A stretch of 64,000 nucleotides of DNA from Populus alba (Eukaryota > Streptophyta > Magnoliopsida > Malpighiales > Salicaceae): the NCBI RefSeq assembly GCF_005239225.2, contig NC_133297.1, forward strand, positions 16,356,147 through 16,420,146, written 5' to 3'. Positions 10,800-22,008 of the stretch are shown piece by piece (within the stretch, counting starts at the first letter, position 1; each line of letters begins with the position of its first letter). The position numbers and the translations under genes were made by a program. The notes beneath the pieces are model-generated. The model was not told the origin of the DNA and searched no databases. It saw nothing but the letters and a program-made list of their open reading frames with translations.

Positions 10800-13450
10800 A
10801 TCATTAACATGTATAAAGCCTATTTTTTTATGTATTTCTCAAAAGTGAGCCTTTCTTAAAGGCTTTGAAAAATATTTGCAAGTTAATGTTTTGTGCTAAC
10901 AAACTCAAGTACAATGTCTCATTTGAACATGTGATCTCTTAGGAAGTGATGTCTCACTTCATTATGTTTTGTATGTGAGTGTTATATATGATTTTTAAAT
11001 AGACTTATGGCACTTATGTTATCACACATAATAGGAACATGATCAAAAGTTAGTCGAAAGTCTACTAAGGGTTGTTTTATCTATAAAATCTGAGCACAAT
11101 AACTACCCATTAAAATATATTTCATTTCGGTTGTTGATAGGGCTACTGAGTTTTATTTCTTGCTAACCCAAGATATTAGTGATGATCCTAGAAAATGACA
11201 TGTTCCCCTATTACTTTTTCTATCAACTTTACACCAATAAAATCATAATTCAAATAGCTAATCAAATTCAACTCACTTACTTTCGAATACCACAACCCTA
11301 AATTAATTATACCATGAAAAATTTTAAAAAATTGTTTTACAACACTAATATAGGATTCCTTAGGACATGCTTAAGAACATGCATATAGACAGACACTAAA
11401 CATAATATCAAGTTTACTTGCAATTAAATATAACAATGAACCAATCATACCTTGATATTTGATGATGTCTACATTCTTACTATTTTCATCCATATCAATC
11501 TTTATTGATGTCCCCATGGGTGTGTCGGCTTCTTTGACTTATTCCATCCTAATCCTTTTAGTAGATCCTTGATGTGATTGCTTTGGTTGATAAAGATGTC
11601 ATCTCTTGTATGTTTGATTTGCAAACCAATGAATAAATTTATTTCCCCAATCATGCTTATTACAAACACATTTTGCATACACCTTGCAAATTTCTTATAA
11701 AGAGATTCGTTAGTAACACAGAATATAATATCATCAACATGATACGATTCAACCTTATGATACGATCCAAATAAGGTCATATTCGGATTTTGGTGTAAAA
11801 TGCGCAACAGTCCAGGTTCACGGCAACAATCATAATTCTCAATCTGACCGTTGGATTGAGTTAACAGTTTATATGGACTTTCTAGACATATTTTCCTATC
11901 ATGGGTTAAAATTTCAAGTCAATCAAAGTTCGGGAAGGCACCACAATACTGGTCAGCAGAGGATGTATGAATTTTGTTATTTACTTCCTTTTGACTTTTG
12001 AACTTCCTATTTGGTTAGGATTCTTTTCCTACAAGGATGTGGCAGTTGGTTTTGGGAATTTTCTAGTTCCACAAGGATCTTTAATAAGCTGCAATATAAT
12101 CTCCAAGTGTGGCAAGCATTCATTAATGTTTTAGAATTTTTTTTTTTATAAGGATTCTTATTCATCCTAGCTACACAAGGAAAGAAGGGCTAGTGGTATT
12201 TAATGACAAAATAGTTATTTTTATTATTCTCTTTCATGTTTGGGCTTAATTAAAACTTTGTTTTAAGCTAGGATCTAAGGCTTGTTTGGATCAGGTTATG
12301 GGCTTTTTAGTTTAGGGTTTTTAGGTCAATTTTGTATGTGGGTCAGTTCATCCCACAAGGGTAGATTCATTAGGGTTACTTTTAAGAACTATTTAAACAC
12401 ATGTAACCTAAATTTTGGCAACTTTTGATGATTATTACTTCTGAATTTTTCAGTTTTAATGTGTAAGAGTGATTTTTGGATTCTTCAATTCTTGAACGAA
12501 CTGAATCTGATTTATCAAAGATTAACTGGCTTCTTGGCGTCATTCTACTCATTCCAATAGTGATGGTGCCTTGGAGTAGGTTTCCATTGTGTCATACTCC
12601 TATCAGACCTATTTTGACTTTTCAGGATCAGATCTCAATCTTGATTGTGGGTTGCGTGACCATGTGATCACGAGGTTCGCATCACAACATATATTTGCAT
12701 AATCAAGGTATCTTTAGTTTTATTTTTTGTGAAGAGGATGGTGTCAATTTTGCTAATGATGAAATCATTTTCAATGAGAAAAGATTTTAATATATCATAC
12801 CAACCTCTAGGAGTTTGTTTTAAACCATTTAAAGCCTTTATGAGTTAGAAGACATAATTGAGAAAATGAAAGTTTTCAAAACCTTAAGGTTGTTCAATAT
12901 ATACCTCTTCCATGATAAAATAATTTAAAAATGAGCTTTTGACATCCATTTGAAAAAAAAAATGTTAATTTAGCATGACATGTAAAAGCTAAAATCATTC
13001 TTATAGAGTATAATCTAACCACAAGTGTAAAGGTTTCTTCATAATCAATACCTTTATCTTAATTATAACTTTTGACAACTAGTCTACCTTAGTTTTTAAC
13101 CATGGTCATATGCTCATCAAATTTATTCCTAAAAACCCATTTTGTTCCTATAATGGATTGGTTTTTAGGAGTAAGAACTAGTTACCAAACATAATTCCTT
13201 TCAAATTAGTTTTAGCTTATCTTGCATGGCAAAAATCCAATTTGCATCATTTTCAACTTCTAGAAATGATTTGGGCTCTATATATGAAACAAATGCACAA
13301 TGCGCATTAATATTTATAAGAGATGCTTTAGTCTTAGTTCCTCCAAATGGATTACCAATGATTAACTCTGGAGGATGATAGCTTACATACCTTAGCTTTT
13401 TGGTGGCATAAAAAAGTTACATACCATCTCTTGTTGATTGTTTGTGCTTA
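10800..13450 (-). pseudogene. Copia B reverse transcriptase and RNase H, split by a solo LTR
   Basis: Minus-strand reading. Upstream of the insertion are a KAFKWFKTNS-like piece (family KALYGLKQxPR, about 12,800-12,840) and TLIMQIYV ending at the insertion. Downstream come DDIIFCVTNESL, GEINLFIGLQI (family GELxFFLGLQI) and the 3' half in the ORF at 11,502-11,807. The RNase H end continues to about 10,800 with frame breaks. The Y-V-D-D catalytic motif is split between V and D by the 945 bp LTR at 11,740-12,684. Numerous stops elsewhere show decay beyond that insertion. Confidence 0.8.
11740..12684 (+). mobile_element. 945 bp solo LTR with CAACA target duplication
   Basis: The insertion starts tgatacgatt and ends ttcgcatca, giving TGATACGA/TCGCATCA inverted ends, and is flanked by a perfect 5 bp repeat caaca (11,735-11,739 and 12,685-12,689). 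Joining the flanks would restore the reverse-transcriptase codons around the Y-V-D-D motif. TG..CA ends, a 5 bp duplication, ~0.9 kb length and no coding sequence match a solo LTR. A TATA-like tatttaaa (about 12,388) suggests plus orientation. The parental element family was not identified. Confidence 0.75.
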
Positions 13451-13451
13451 G

Positions 13452-14450
13452 TTAGTCTTTATTCATATCTTTATTTTTGTCTTTCATATGTGTCTTATCA
13501 TTAAGACTCAAATGTTGAACACTTTCATTAATGTCATCTAAAATCTCAAAAATTTTATCGTTTTGAGTTTTCTCAAATGTTACATGCATTGATTCCTCAA
13601 GATAAAGTGTTCTATTATTATATACTCTATAAGCCTTGTTAGAGGAGGAATAGCCAAGAAAAATACCACCATCGGATTTTAAAATAAACTTATCCAAATT
13701 ATCTTTAGTGTTAAGAATAAAACATTTTGAACCAAAAACTTTGAAATATGAGATGTTGGGTTTCCTATCTCTCCAAAGCTTATAAGGAGTCTTTTTTAAC
13801 TATGATCTTAAGGTAACATGATTTAAAACATAGCAAGATGTGTTTACAGATTCCATCCAAAAGCATTTAAAGGTATCAAATTCATTTAACATTATTCTTG
13901 TCATTTTTTGAAGAGAGCAATTTTCCTTTCCATAACCCTATTTTGTTGAGTTATAGGTGCGGAAAAGTTATGATGGTATCCTTTTTCATCACAATATATT
14001 TCAAACAAATCATTTATAAATTCACTATCATGATCACTCTTTATGTTTATGATTGAAAAACCTCTTTTCATTTTTAATTTTCTTTGAAAACTTTATAAAT
14101 TCATAAATAGTTTCATTTTTTTTATTTTAAAAACAAAACCCATGTATATCTTGTAAAGTCATCCACAATTACAAACACATAGTTATTACCACTTATGCTC
14201 CTAGCTCTAGTTGGTCTAAAAAGATCTATGTATAGAAATTCTAAAAGTCTTTTCAATAGAAATGTGATTTTTACTCTTAAAAGATATTTTTACTTATTTA
14301 TCCATTTAGAAAGCATCACATAACTTTTCATTTTTTAAAGCAATATGAGGGGGATATTTAACAAGTTTATTTTTGACAAGTTTAGAAAGAATATCAATGC
14401 TTATATGACCTACTCTTTTATGCCAAAGAAAACTATCATTCATGTTGGCA
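13452..14450 (-). pseudogene. Copia B integrase
   Basis: The minus strand shows an integrase catalytic core with stops. IKSDHDSEFIN (family LRSDxGxEF, second acidic residue) lies near 14,020-14,050, followed by an HHNFSAPITQQNRVMERK-like segment that holds the third acidic residue. The C-terminal piece is open at 13,452-13,697: KSDGGIFLGYSSSNKAYRVYN, trimmed from the typical Copia DxGxFxGYSxxxKxYRV signature. It is inactive because of many in-frame stops between these motifs. Confidence 0.8.
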
Positions 14451-14466
14451 ATAAGACAACTTTTTT

Positions 14467-14778
14467 TCACCATGGATGCATCAATCTTAATCTTATAAAC
14501 ACTTTCTTTTTATTACCAACGAATAGAACTTTATCATTTTCAAGGATTAAGCAACATGCATGATCAAATATAATTTTATAGCCTTTAGCACACAATTGAC
14601 CAATATTTAGCAAATTATATTTTAGACTATTTACAAGAAACACTTTTTCTATTGAGGGAGAAGACTTACATCCAATATTGTCTACTCCAATGATCTTTCC
14701 TTTTAAAGTGTCTCCAAAGGTGACTTTTTCATCATTGATCTTGGTAATGATTGAGAATAATGAATTATCTCCAGTCAT
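14467..14778 (-). pseudogene. Copia B protease-linker / gag-pre-integrase
   Basis: An open minus-strand piece of 103 codons begins MTGDNSLFSII, the sequence that normally follows the DSGCSRH protease active site in Copia polyproteins. VTFGDTLKGKIIG and LKYNLLNIGQLC then follow, both standard gag-pre-integrase words. The DSG motif itself lies upstream in a broken frame. This piece links the gag relic to the integrase relic. Confidence 0.85.
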
Positions 14779-15221
14779 GTGTCTTGAGCAAGCACTATCT
14801 AAGAACCACTTCCCATATTCCCTTGATTTCTACATACATAAAATAAAAGATGAGGTTTTTGTACTCATACCTCCTTGGGTCATTTGTGATTAGTGGTGGC
14901 TCCTTTTAAAACCCAGGTCATATTATCAACGTTTTCCTTCTTCATAAGACATGCATAAATCAAGTGACCAATAATTCTACAATAATTGCATTTTTGGTTT
15001 AGGTCATATGATTGTTTGGCTTTAATGACGTGTTTTTTTAAATATTTTTTTTAGGTTAATAGCATAAACCTCTTTGTTGAAAACACATATTTGACTAGCA
15101 AGTATAGTTTATAAGATCTTAGAACCTTAAGTGAATTTAGATAGTGTAGTGTTCAACTTATCGCCCTTTTCCTATAAAACCTTGTTTTTTCTCTTCAACT
15201 CGGTTCATCTTATCGTAATAA

Positions 15222-16330
15222 TTAACTATAATGCATGCTTCTTCTTTTTAAAGTATCTTTCTCAACAAGTAAACATGCATGGTTCTGTTTTAATAAGCTA
15301 TATTTAGAACCTAACTTCTTGTATTCATCATATAATGTCTCAAATGTATTATGAAATTCATTATAAGGGAGATCGAATTCATCATCTAAAGAGATTACCT
15401 TATTATCACTTTTAATTGTCATAAAAAAACATATTTGCAACATGTTCTTCATCATCACTTGAGCTAGAGTTTGATTCATCACTTTATGTTGTTTTCATTG
15501 CTCTTTTGTGATGATGGTTCTTCTTTTTATTTTGAATGAGAGGGCAATAAACTTTTATGTGTCCTATCTTGTTGCACTTGTAACATCTAAATGCTTCCTT
15601 GTTGGATTCTTCCTTCATCCTTTTTGAAGTTTGAGAACTTTTTGTTCTCTTGCTTCTTGCTTAGAAAATTTTAGAATTAACTTATGATAAGTGAAATGTC
15701 CTCCTCCATTACATCATCATTACTATTAACATGGTGTTGATTTTGAACACTAAATTCTTCTTTGCCTTCTCTTCTAGTTCTTGCTTTTCCATTGTGATTT
15801 CATGAATCATAGGTGATTCAATGTGTTCTTCCTGAAAGTTTAGTGAGATCCTTAACCTATTGGATTTCCATCACCTTTGCTTCCCAAGTATTTGACAAGG
15901 ACCTAAGAATTTCACTCACAATATCAGCATTAGTATAAGTCTTACCAAGAGCATCTAGATTATTAGTGAGAGTTATCTCTAATACATGTCATATATCTCT
16001 AGTATTTTTGCATCATGTGATCCTATTGAACTAACTTCTACTCAATGCACAATACAAAGTATTCATATCTTTAGTATCCATAGATGACAACTTTTTATTA
16101 CCGTCGATATTCTCACTTCTAGATTTAGAAATCGTTATATTATTTTCAATCTTAATAGGTTTGTGAGGTCCATTTTTAATAGATAGCAATAAATCATAAT
16201 CAATTGATTGAAGATATCTAATCATCCTAACTTTCCAATAGGCATTTTCATTACCATAGAAAAAAGATGGCCTAGAGGTTGATGATCCTTTATTTTCAAC
16301 ATTAAAACTAGCAGTTGCCATGCTACTCAA
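15222..16330 (-). pseudogene. Copia B gag with CCHC zinc knuckle
   Basis: The N-terminal piece (16,031-16,330, starting MSSMATASFN) contains FFYGNENAYWKVRMIRYLQS, the Copia gag word family FxGxNYxxWKxRMxxYL. A CCHC zinc knuckle is intact at 15,544-15,585 (C-Y-K-C, H and final C in C-x2-C-x4-H-x4-C spacing). A separate acidic, coiled-coil-like piece lies at 15,222-15,482 (ETLYDEYKKLG). Frameshifts separate the parts. Gag forms the particle and the knuckle binds element RNA; this copy cannot make an intact protein. Confidence 0.82.
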
Positions 16331-16361
16331 AGTCTAAGCAAACTTATAAAAAAGGAGAACT

Positions 16362-16375
16362 AGACTCTGATATCA
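16362..16375 (-). other. Primer-binding site of Copia B
   Basis: Directly inside the 5' LTR the minus strand reads tgatatcagag, matching the 3' end of plant initiator tRNA-Met (tggtatcagag) at all but one base. It confirms the minus orientation of the element. Confidence 0.8.
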
Positions 16376-16377
16376 AT

Positions 16378-17585
16378 TGTTGCTCTAAGATTAAGACAAC
16401 AATAACACCTAAGGAGGGTGAATTAGGTGTTTAACTAATAATAATAAATATTACAATTAACTCAATTAAATATAATTAACCAACAATATAATTAAAATGC
16501 TTAAAGTAAATAGTATAGAGATAGAAATTGCAAACTCAATTTTTAATGTGATTTGGCAAGTGTACATCTACATCTCAAGCTCCAAACCAATCTTGAGTAT
16601 TGTATTTTTTACTAATCCAAATAAAAAATTACAATGTCCTTGATGAATCCTCACCAAGCCTTTTTTCACCACTTGAATAAATACCTTCTTCAAGATTTTT
16701 TACCTAGGTGATGTACCCCACCAATGACCAAGAGTTTTTCACTTAAACTCTTGAAGGATTATAATTTATTTGAAATATAACAATATTCTCTCAAAGAGTA
16801 GATAATACAATCGAAGTTTATATATATATATAGCTCACTCAATAGCACTTAGAATTTATGAAGGTGTTTAAGTGCAATGAGGGAGAGAATTTATACTTTT
16901 ATGCAAGAATATGAAGGTTTTAATGCATAAATATAAGTATGATTTAAGATTGATGATTTGAAGTTGTTTTTGCTCTTAAAATAACTTTTATATGATATAT
17001 ATTCAATTTATGTATGTAATTCTGCAATTAGACAAGCTATATTTATGTTCCTAACAAAAACTAGTTGTTTTATAGTTGTTACTGTTTCTCTAACAGATAA
17101 AACAGTCGACCTGTTCAGATTGGTCAAGCCTATAGGTCGACCGGTTCCTATAAATTTCTAGGTGTTCATCTTGGATGAACAAGCGGTTGACCAATTCACT
17201 TGGTATGGCCAAATGGTTCGCTAGTTAAATTTAAAATCCAATTTTAGCAGTTTTAAGCCTAGTAAATTTTGAACCGACTAAATGCATATCAATCCTATAA
17301 TGCATGTAATGTGAAGTGTATGAATTTATTTTAATTTGTGTTATCAAGTTATATATAAAGATTTACATAATTTGCACTAAAATGAATTCCTAAAAACTAA
17401 GTCTTCACTTATTTTGCATCTCGAACTTGTTGATTGATTTCTTCATTTAATTCTTTATGTTTATTGATGATCTTTATATTAACCTGTTTAAACTTAATCT
17501 CATCTAAGCATATCATTATTTCATTTCTATTCAATTGTTATCATCAAAATACATAACATATTAATATGTGACCCAAATATCAATA
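16378..17585 (-). repeat. 5' LTR of Copia B
   Basis: It starts tgttgctctaag on the plus strand and ends atatcaata. The final two bases should be ca by comparison with the other LTR (caaca), so the outer terminus has lost its canonical dinucleotide. Homology with 7,064-8,265 extends over the whole length. A (ta)n run lies at about 16,818-16,833. Confidence 0.87.
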
Positions 17586-17590
17586 AAATT

Positions 17591-20500
17591 TTCATCGCCA
17601 AAGTAGTGTTCTTAGGTTTAATTAAAAATGTTATTGTAGTTTAATGTAGTTAGTACATTGTTATCTCAAATACAAAATAACTTGAGTATTACGTACTAAT
17701 ATTTATGAAATCTAAAATATTTTTCTCCATAATTTATAAACCTTTTGAAATGTTTAATATTAATATCATTGACTAAAATAATTAGGTGATTGATTGTAAG
17801 TGCATTTTTCACTAACATTTATTTCGTTACTCACACCATTATTCATAACTTCTTTTTTCTTTTTGGTCCCTATAGTTTTTTTCGATGCTCTAGTTATTCA
17901 ACTTTCTTTCTTTCTTTTTCAACCTTATAATGCTTGCACTTTGCATGCTTTTCTGTTTCACTTTGCATGCTTTGTGTCAAGATTATTTCTAAATTACATT
18001 ACAGGTTACTATTACAAAATATTATAGGGTTCAACTAAAAAAAAAACATGGATGAAATGTTAAAAAAAAAAACTATTTTCTACAATTTGATCCTTGTTTT
18101 ACCAAAGTTTACATTTAATTCATAAGATCTATTTCTTTTATATTTTGGTCTCTAATAGTTGAGAGATGAGAGATAGAGTTGTTGAAAAGGGAAAGGAGAG
18201 AGAAAGCTTTCACTTGGTTAGATTCTGACAATTAATAACTCTAATTTGGGTGTTTATAGGTTCACCTTTAAGATGAGAGCTCAATGTATATGGTTTTATT
18301 ATTTAATGATGATGTACAAACTAGATCAGAACTTGAGAATTTTATTTTGTTTGATTTGATTTTGAGTTTTAAACTAATTAAAATGTGTTTTATGCTTGAA
18401 AATGGGGCTTTAGAGATTTAAAGAGTATATTGTTTTTCTATTTTTAAGTTAAAATAGGTTGAAATTTAAGTTTTGAAAGTCCAGAAACTCCGGTCCTAAT
18501 TTTTCAGCTTCCAAAGGCGGTCGAAAACTATTACAATGGGTGACATGTCGTGTTACAAATGGACGAAGCATCATTCAATGTCTTTTATATATATATTCAA
18601 GCCTAGCCTTTTCTTAAAAGTCTAGGAGCAAGAGCCTATGCTTGAAGGTCCAAACACGTTTAATTGTTATTTTTTAAACCTGGCCTTAAAAATATAAACT
18701 TGTTTGAATGTTATCTTTAAAGCCCAAGTGTGCGGTAGGCTTACAAGCCCAAACATGTTTAAAAAAGAATTTTATTTTTTTATTGTTTTTTATATCTTAA
18801 AATAAATTTTTATTTTATAAATAATTATAATAATATTTAAGCGATTATCCAATTATATTCATATTTTTTTAAATAACATTAGAGACTTTTATGGTAATAT
18901 TAACAATTCTTTTAAATAATAATACATGAAATTAATATGCACATTTTTTCAAAAACATTGCACAATAATATGCACATCAAGTTTTGTAATCTTGGTATAT
19001 TTTTATGGAAAACATATAAATGAAAAGGTTATGTATCCACAAAATGATTTGCTGGATTTTTTTTTATTCCAATAAAACTGCATTAGCAAAAACTAGCCTA
19101 ACTTACCATACTCCATTATGACTTAGATCAAATGTTATTTTTTTATGAGAAAAAAAAAGAGATCAACATTTTTTTAACACAAAAAAATCCTAATTGTGAA
19201 TTTAAAATTTGATATATATGTTCAATAAAATAAATCGCTAATTATATGCACTAATAACTATTAAAAAGAGTTATGAACAATAATCAAATACTAAATTTAA
19301 AGATTAAAAAAATAATGTTGATTTCATAATGCAGATAGTCATTCAATCTTTTTATTTAATTATATATTAATATTGTTTTTTAAAAAAGTAATAGTTTTGA
19401 CAAAAAAATATATATATAACTTTTTTTTATTTGGCTTTTTAACAAAAAATATATATATAACTTCTTTATTCTATGTTATTTATCAAATAAGAATAAAACA
19501 ACAATTATAAAAAAAATATATAAACTCTTAAAGAAGGCTTCCTACTTTTCCAACATTTTTAACTGGACTTTTTGTTTTTCAAACACCTTATTATAATCAT
19601 AAAAACAAGCTTAAACTAGAGAAAAAAATCTTTTGATAATTTTGACCCGAATGTATTTAAAAAAATATAAGAATAATACACAACTCGTGTGTTGATGTGG
19701 GGAACATTATGGTTGTGTTACCAAACCATATCTAACACATTAATCCAACTCAGAGACCCCTGCCTCGACCCTTTTATTGGTCCATGTTTTAAATTAAATA
19801 GGGTTGGAGATGACATGATGTGGCATGGTCGACATGATTGGTCCAAACTCAACTCGGCTAACCTGGTCAAAATTTGATTTAATTTACAAAAAAAAATTCA
19901 ATATAGCATCATCTTAATTTTTTAAAACAAAAATCAAACAATAACATTCTAAATCAACCCAAGTCAACTCATGTTAATCTATAAAACTCACAACCATTAT
20001 TGTCATAACCCATTTCTTACCCTCTATTTTTTAATGTATATTTAAAAATATTTGCAAAAAAAATGTCTTTTAATGTTATATGGTCAGTTTACAGTCATTT
20101 CATGATTTTTGATACTTTTTTTATTTCATATAAGTTTTTATAAAAAAAAAAAAAAAATTGAGGTGTGAAATGATGAGCAAGAAAAAAAGAAAAGAGAGAG
20201 ACCAGAATAGTAGAGGATTAAATGTTATAAAGGAAGATCATATAAATGAGAAAAAATAAATAAATAAGAGAATGCTATAGCTCTCCCCTCTGGTTGTGCA
20301 TTTTAATCAATCAAAACTAGAAATATTATGAAGATATTCTAGTTCAAGAAGGAAATAATGTAAAGATGTGATTTTTTTTTTTTTTTACTTTTAGGTTTTC
20401 TTTTATTTTGATAGGAACTAGACAATATAAATTAAAAGAGATCATTAAAAACACTTAAAAAACACTAGCAAGAGATTAAAAAAAAACAATAATGGAAAAA

Positions 20501-20877
20501 AAGACTAAGAGACAAAAACACATAGGAAAACAAAGAAAATCTCCTAAAAAAACCCTAGAAAACACAATCTCATTCTCCATAGCTAACAACTGGCATTTAT
20601 CTTGTCCCCCTTCTCACTACTAAAACTCAACAACCTAGGACACAAGCGCTAACAACAGCTCATTCTCCCGCCCCCGTTCATCTCTGATGAACAAAGCAGC
20701 TCTCTCAATCTCTTCCCCTCACCATAATCACAACCTCTCCATGACAAAACCCTACAAGCTTGAAAATCACAACAATACAATTCATAAATTTCCCATGCAA
20801 CAATTGTCACATAACCTTTCAAATCTGAATCAACTTATTAAACTCTTCATCCAACCATTCCCCATACAAACCTGAAT
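17591..20877. other. Gene-free AT-rich repeat region
   Basis: The first bases continue the Copia A gag leader on the minus strand; its 5' LTR could not be delimited. The segment 18,560-18,780 has a repeat with aagcccaa/aggcttac words. The segment 19,690-20,000 belongs to the ggtcaac/ttgacc-rich family seen at 22.8, 44.4, 46.7 and 47.3 kb. Long A/T runs occupy 18,780-19,680 and 20,030-20,520. The open frame 17,800-18,027 is low-complexity and unsupported. Confidence 0.6.
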
Positions 20878-21716
20878 GGTTCATTTTGAGTAATAAAGAG
20901 GTGGCCAATTGGGATGAGTTCACATAAAGAATATGTACGAGGTTTGGAAGTAGAGAGGATATGATAGGAGAATTTAATAAGTTGATTCAAGAAAAAGGAA
21001 TGAAGGAATACATAGAAAACTTTGAAAGAACTTAAATCCCTATTGATTGCAATGAACCCTGACCTACTTGAATCATATTACATATCCAATTTCGGTAGTG
21101 GGCTTAAGGATGATGTAAAACCACTGCTAAAGATTTTAAAGCCATTCACTTTGATATGGGTCTTTAAACAAGCTAAGTAGCAAAAAGAAGTCAAATATAG
21201 TCATGATTAAAAAAAAAATGGAATGGCTAGTAAGAGTATTATTCTAGTTGGTATAAGTAAATGGACAGAACAACGAAGCCCTATAATCAAATCAAGAATA
21301 ATACATTTCATAACCGTAAGCAACCCTCTAAAACATTACATGAGCGTAGAAAAAGGCTTGTGCAGTGTTATAAATATGGTGAGAAGTATAGTCCATATCA
21401 TCAATGTAGCATGAAGGAAATACATATGATAAAAGGAGTGAAAGAGAATAGGTTCTTGAATATAAAAGAATCTTAAGAAAGAAAGCTTGAGATTATGGAC
21501 GAGTTATGGTCAAGCATATAGCAATCTTGGAGAGAGATCATGAAAAACAAAATTAGAGCAGTATCAACTTGATTAATTCAATGATCCCATTCCTTTCTTG
21601 AAAATGCTATATGGAAAGAACTAGACAAGATTCAGATGTGGTTTTTAGAGTTTTTTACTTTCTTTGTTGATTCTTAAGGACAATAATCCTCTCAAGATAG
21701 GGGTATTGTTACGATT
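20878..21716 (+). pseudogene. Deleted Ty3/Gypsy element: gag with zinc knuckle
   Basis: Plus-strand gag domain relic. It begins SNKEVANWDEFT (family WxxFxxxxxxRF), continues FGSREDMIGEFNKLIQE and YIENFE, then after a one-base frameshift near 21,030 LKSLLIAMNPDLLESYY and GLKDDVKPLLKILKP. A knuckle piece follows at about 21,365-21,410: CYKYGEKYSPYHQC, with the second cysteine replaced by Y and G-H replaced by Y-H. Protease, reverse transcriptase and integrase are missing. Sequence jumps from gag to a 3' end with gataggggta before the LTR, so most of pol was deleted. Confidence 0.75.
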
Positions 21717-22008
21717 ACTAATACAAGAGCATTAAATAGTTAAGAGGAGTGAAGGCTAACAATTACAATGGCTTCAATTATATTATTATTAGTAATTAGT
21801 ATTTTTGCCAGATGGTTAAATAGTTAGTAGGTAATTAGCAATTTGGAAGGTTATTAGAAATAGTTGGAGGGAAATGAAGTCTGTATAAATGGATATAATC
21901 AGGTAATAATAAGAACAAATTTTCAATTTCATCCTTTCTCTCATAATTATTCGCTTTTCTTCTTCTAAATCTTATTTTGATATATCTTGTTAAGGTAAGA
22001 CCTTAACA
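21717..22008 (+). repeat. 3' LTR of the deleted Gypsy element (right end approximate)
   Basis: It starts tgttacgatt directly after a purine-rich tract (aagatagggg), as at a 3' LTR boundary. The right end is proposed at cttaaca (22,008), giving TGTTA..TAACA ends; another taaca at about 22,080-22,085 is an alternative. No upstream partner LTR was identified. Confidence 0.5.

Larger units (their letters stand above)
7064..17585 (-). mobile_element. Copia B: near-complete Ty1/Copia LTR retrotransposon
   Basis: A 10.5 kb element in minus orientation. Two LTRs of about 1.2 kb (7,064-8,265 and 16,378-17,585) align along their whole length. The 5 bp target duplication aaatt is perfect (7,059-7,063 and 17,586-17,590). 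Next to the 5' LTR is a primer-binding site resembling the 3' end of initiator tRNA-Met, and next to the 3' LTR is a polypurine tract. Internal order from right to left is gag, zinc knuckle, protease-linker/pre-integrase, integrase, reverse transcriptase, RNase H, then ~2.5 kb with an extra ORF relic. All reading frames contain stops and shifts, so it is not autonomous. It sits inside the gag of Copia A and itself hosts a MITE and a solo LTR. Confidence 0.88.

Noticed and set aside
20687..20875. 62-codon ORF before the Gypsy gag
   Set aside because: Asn/His-rich, with no gag motif, and the frame ends just before the gag similarity begins.
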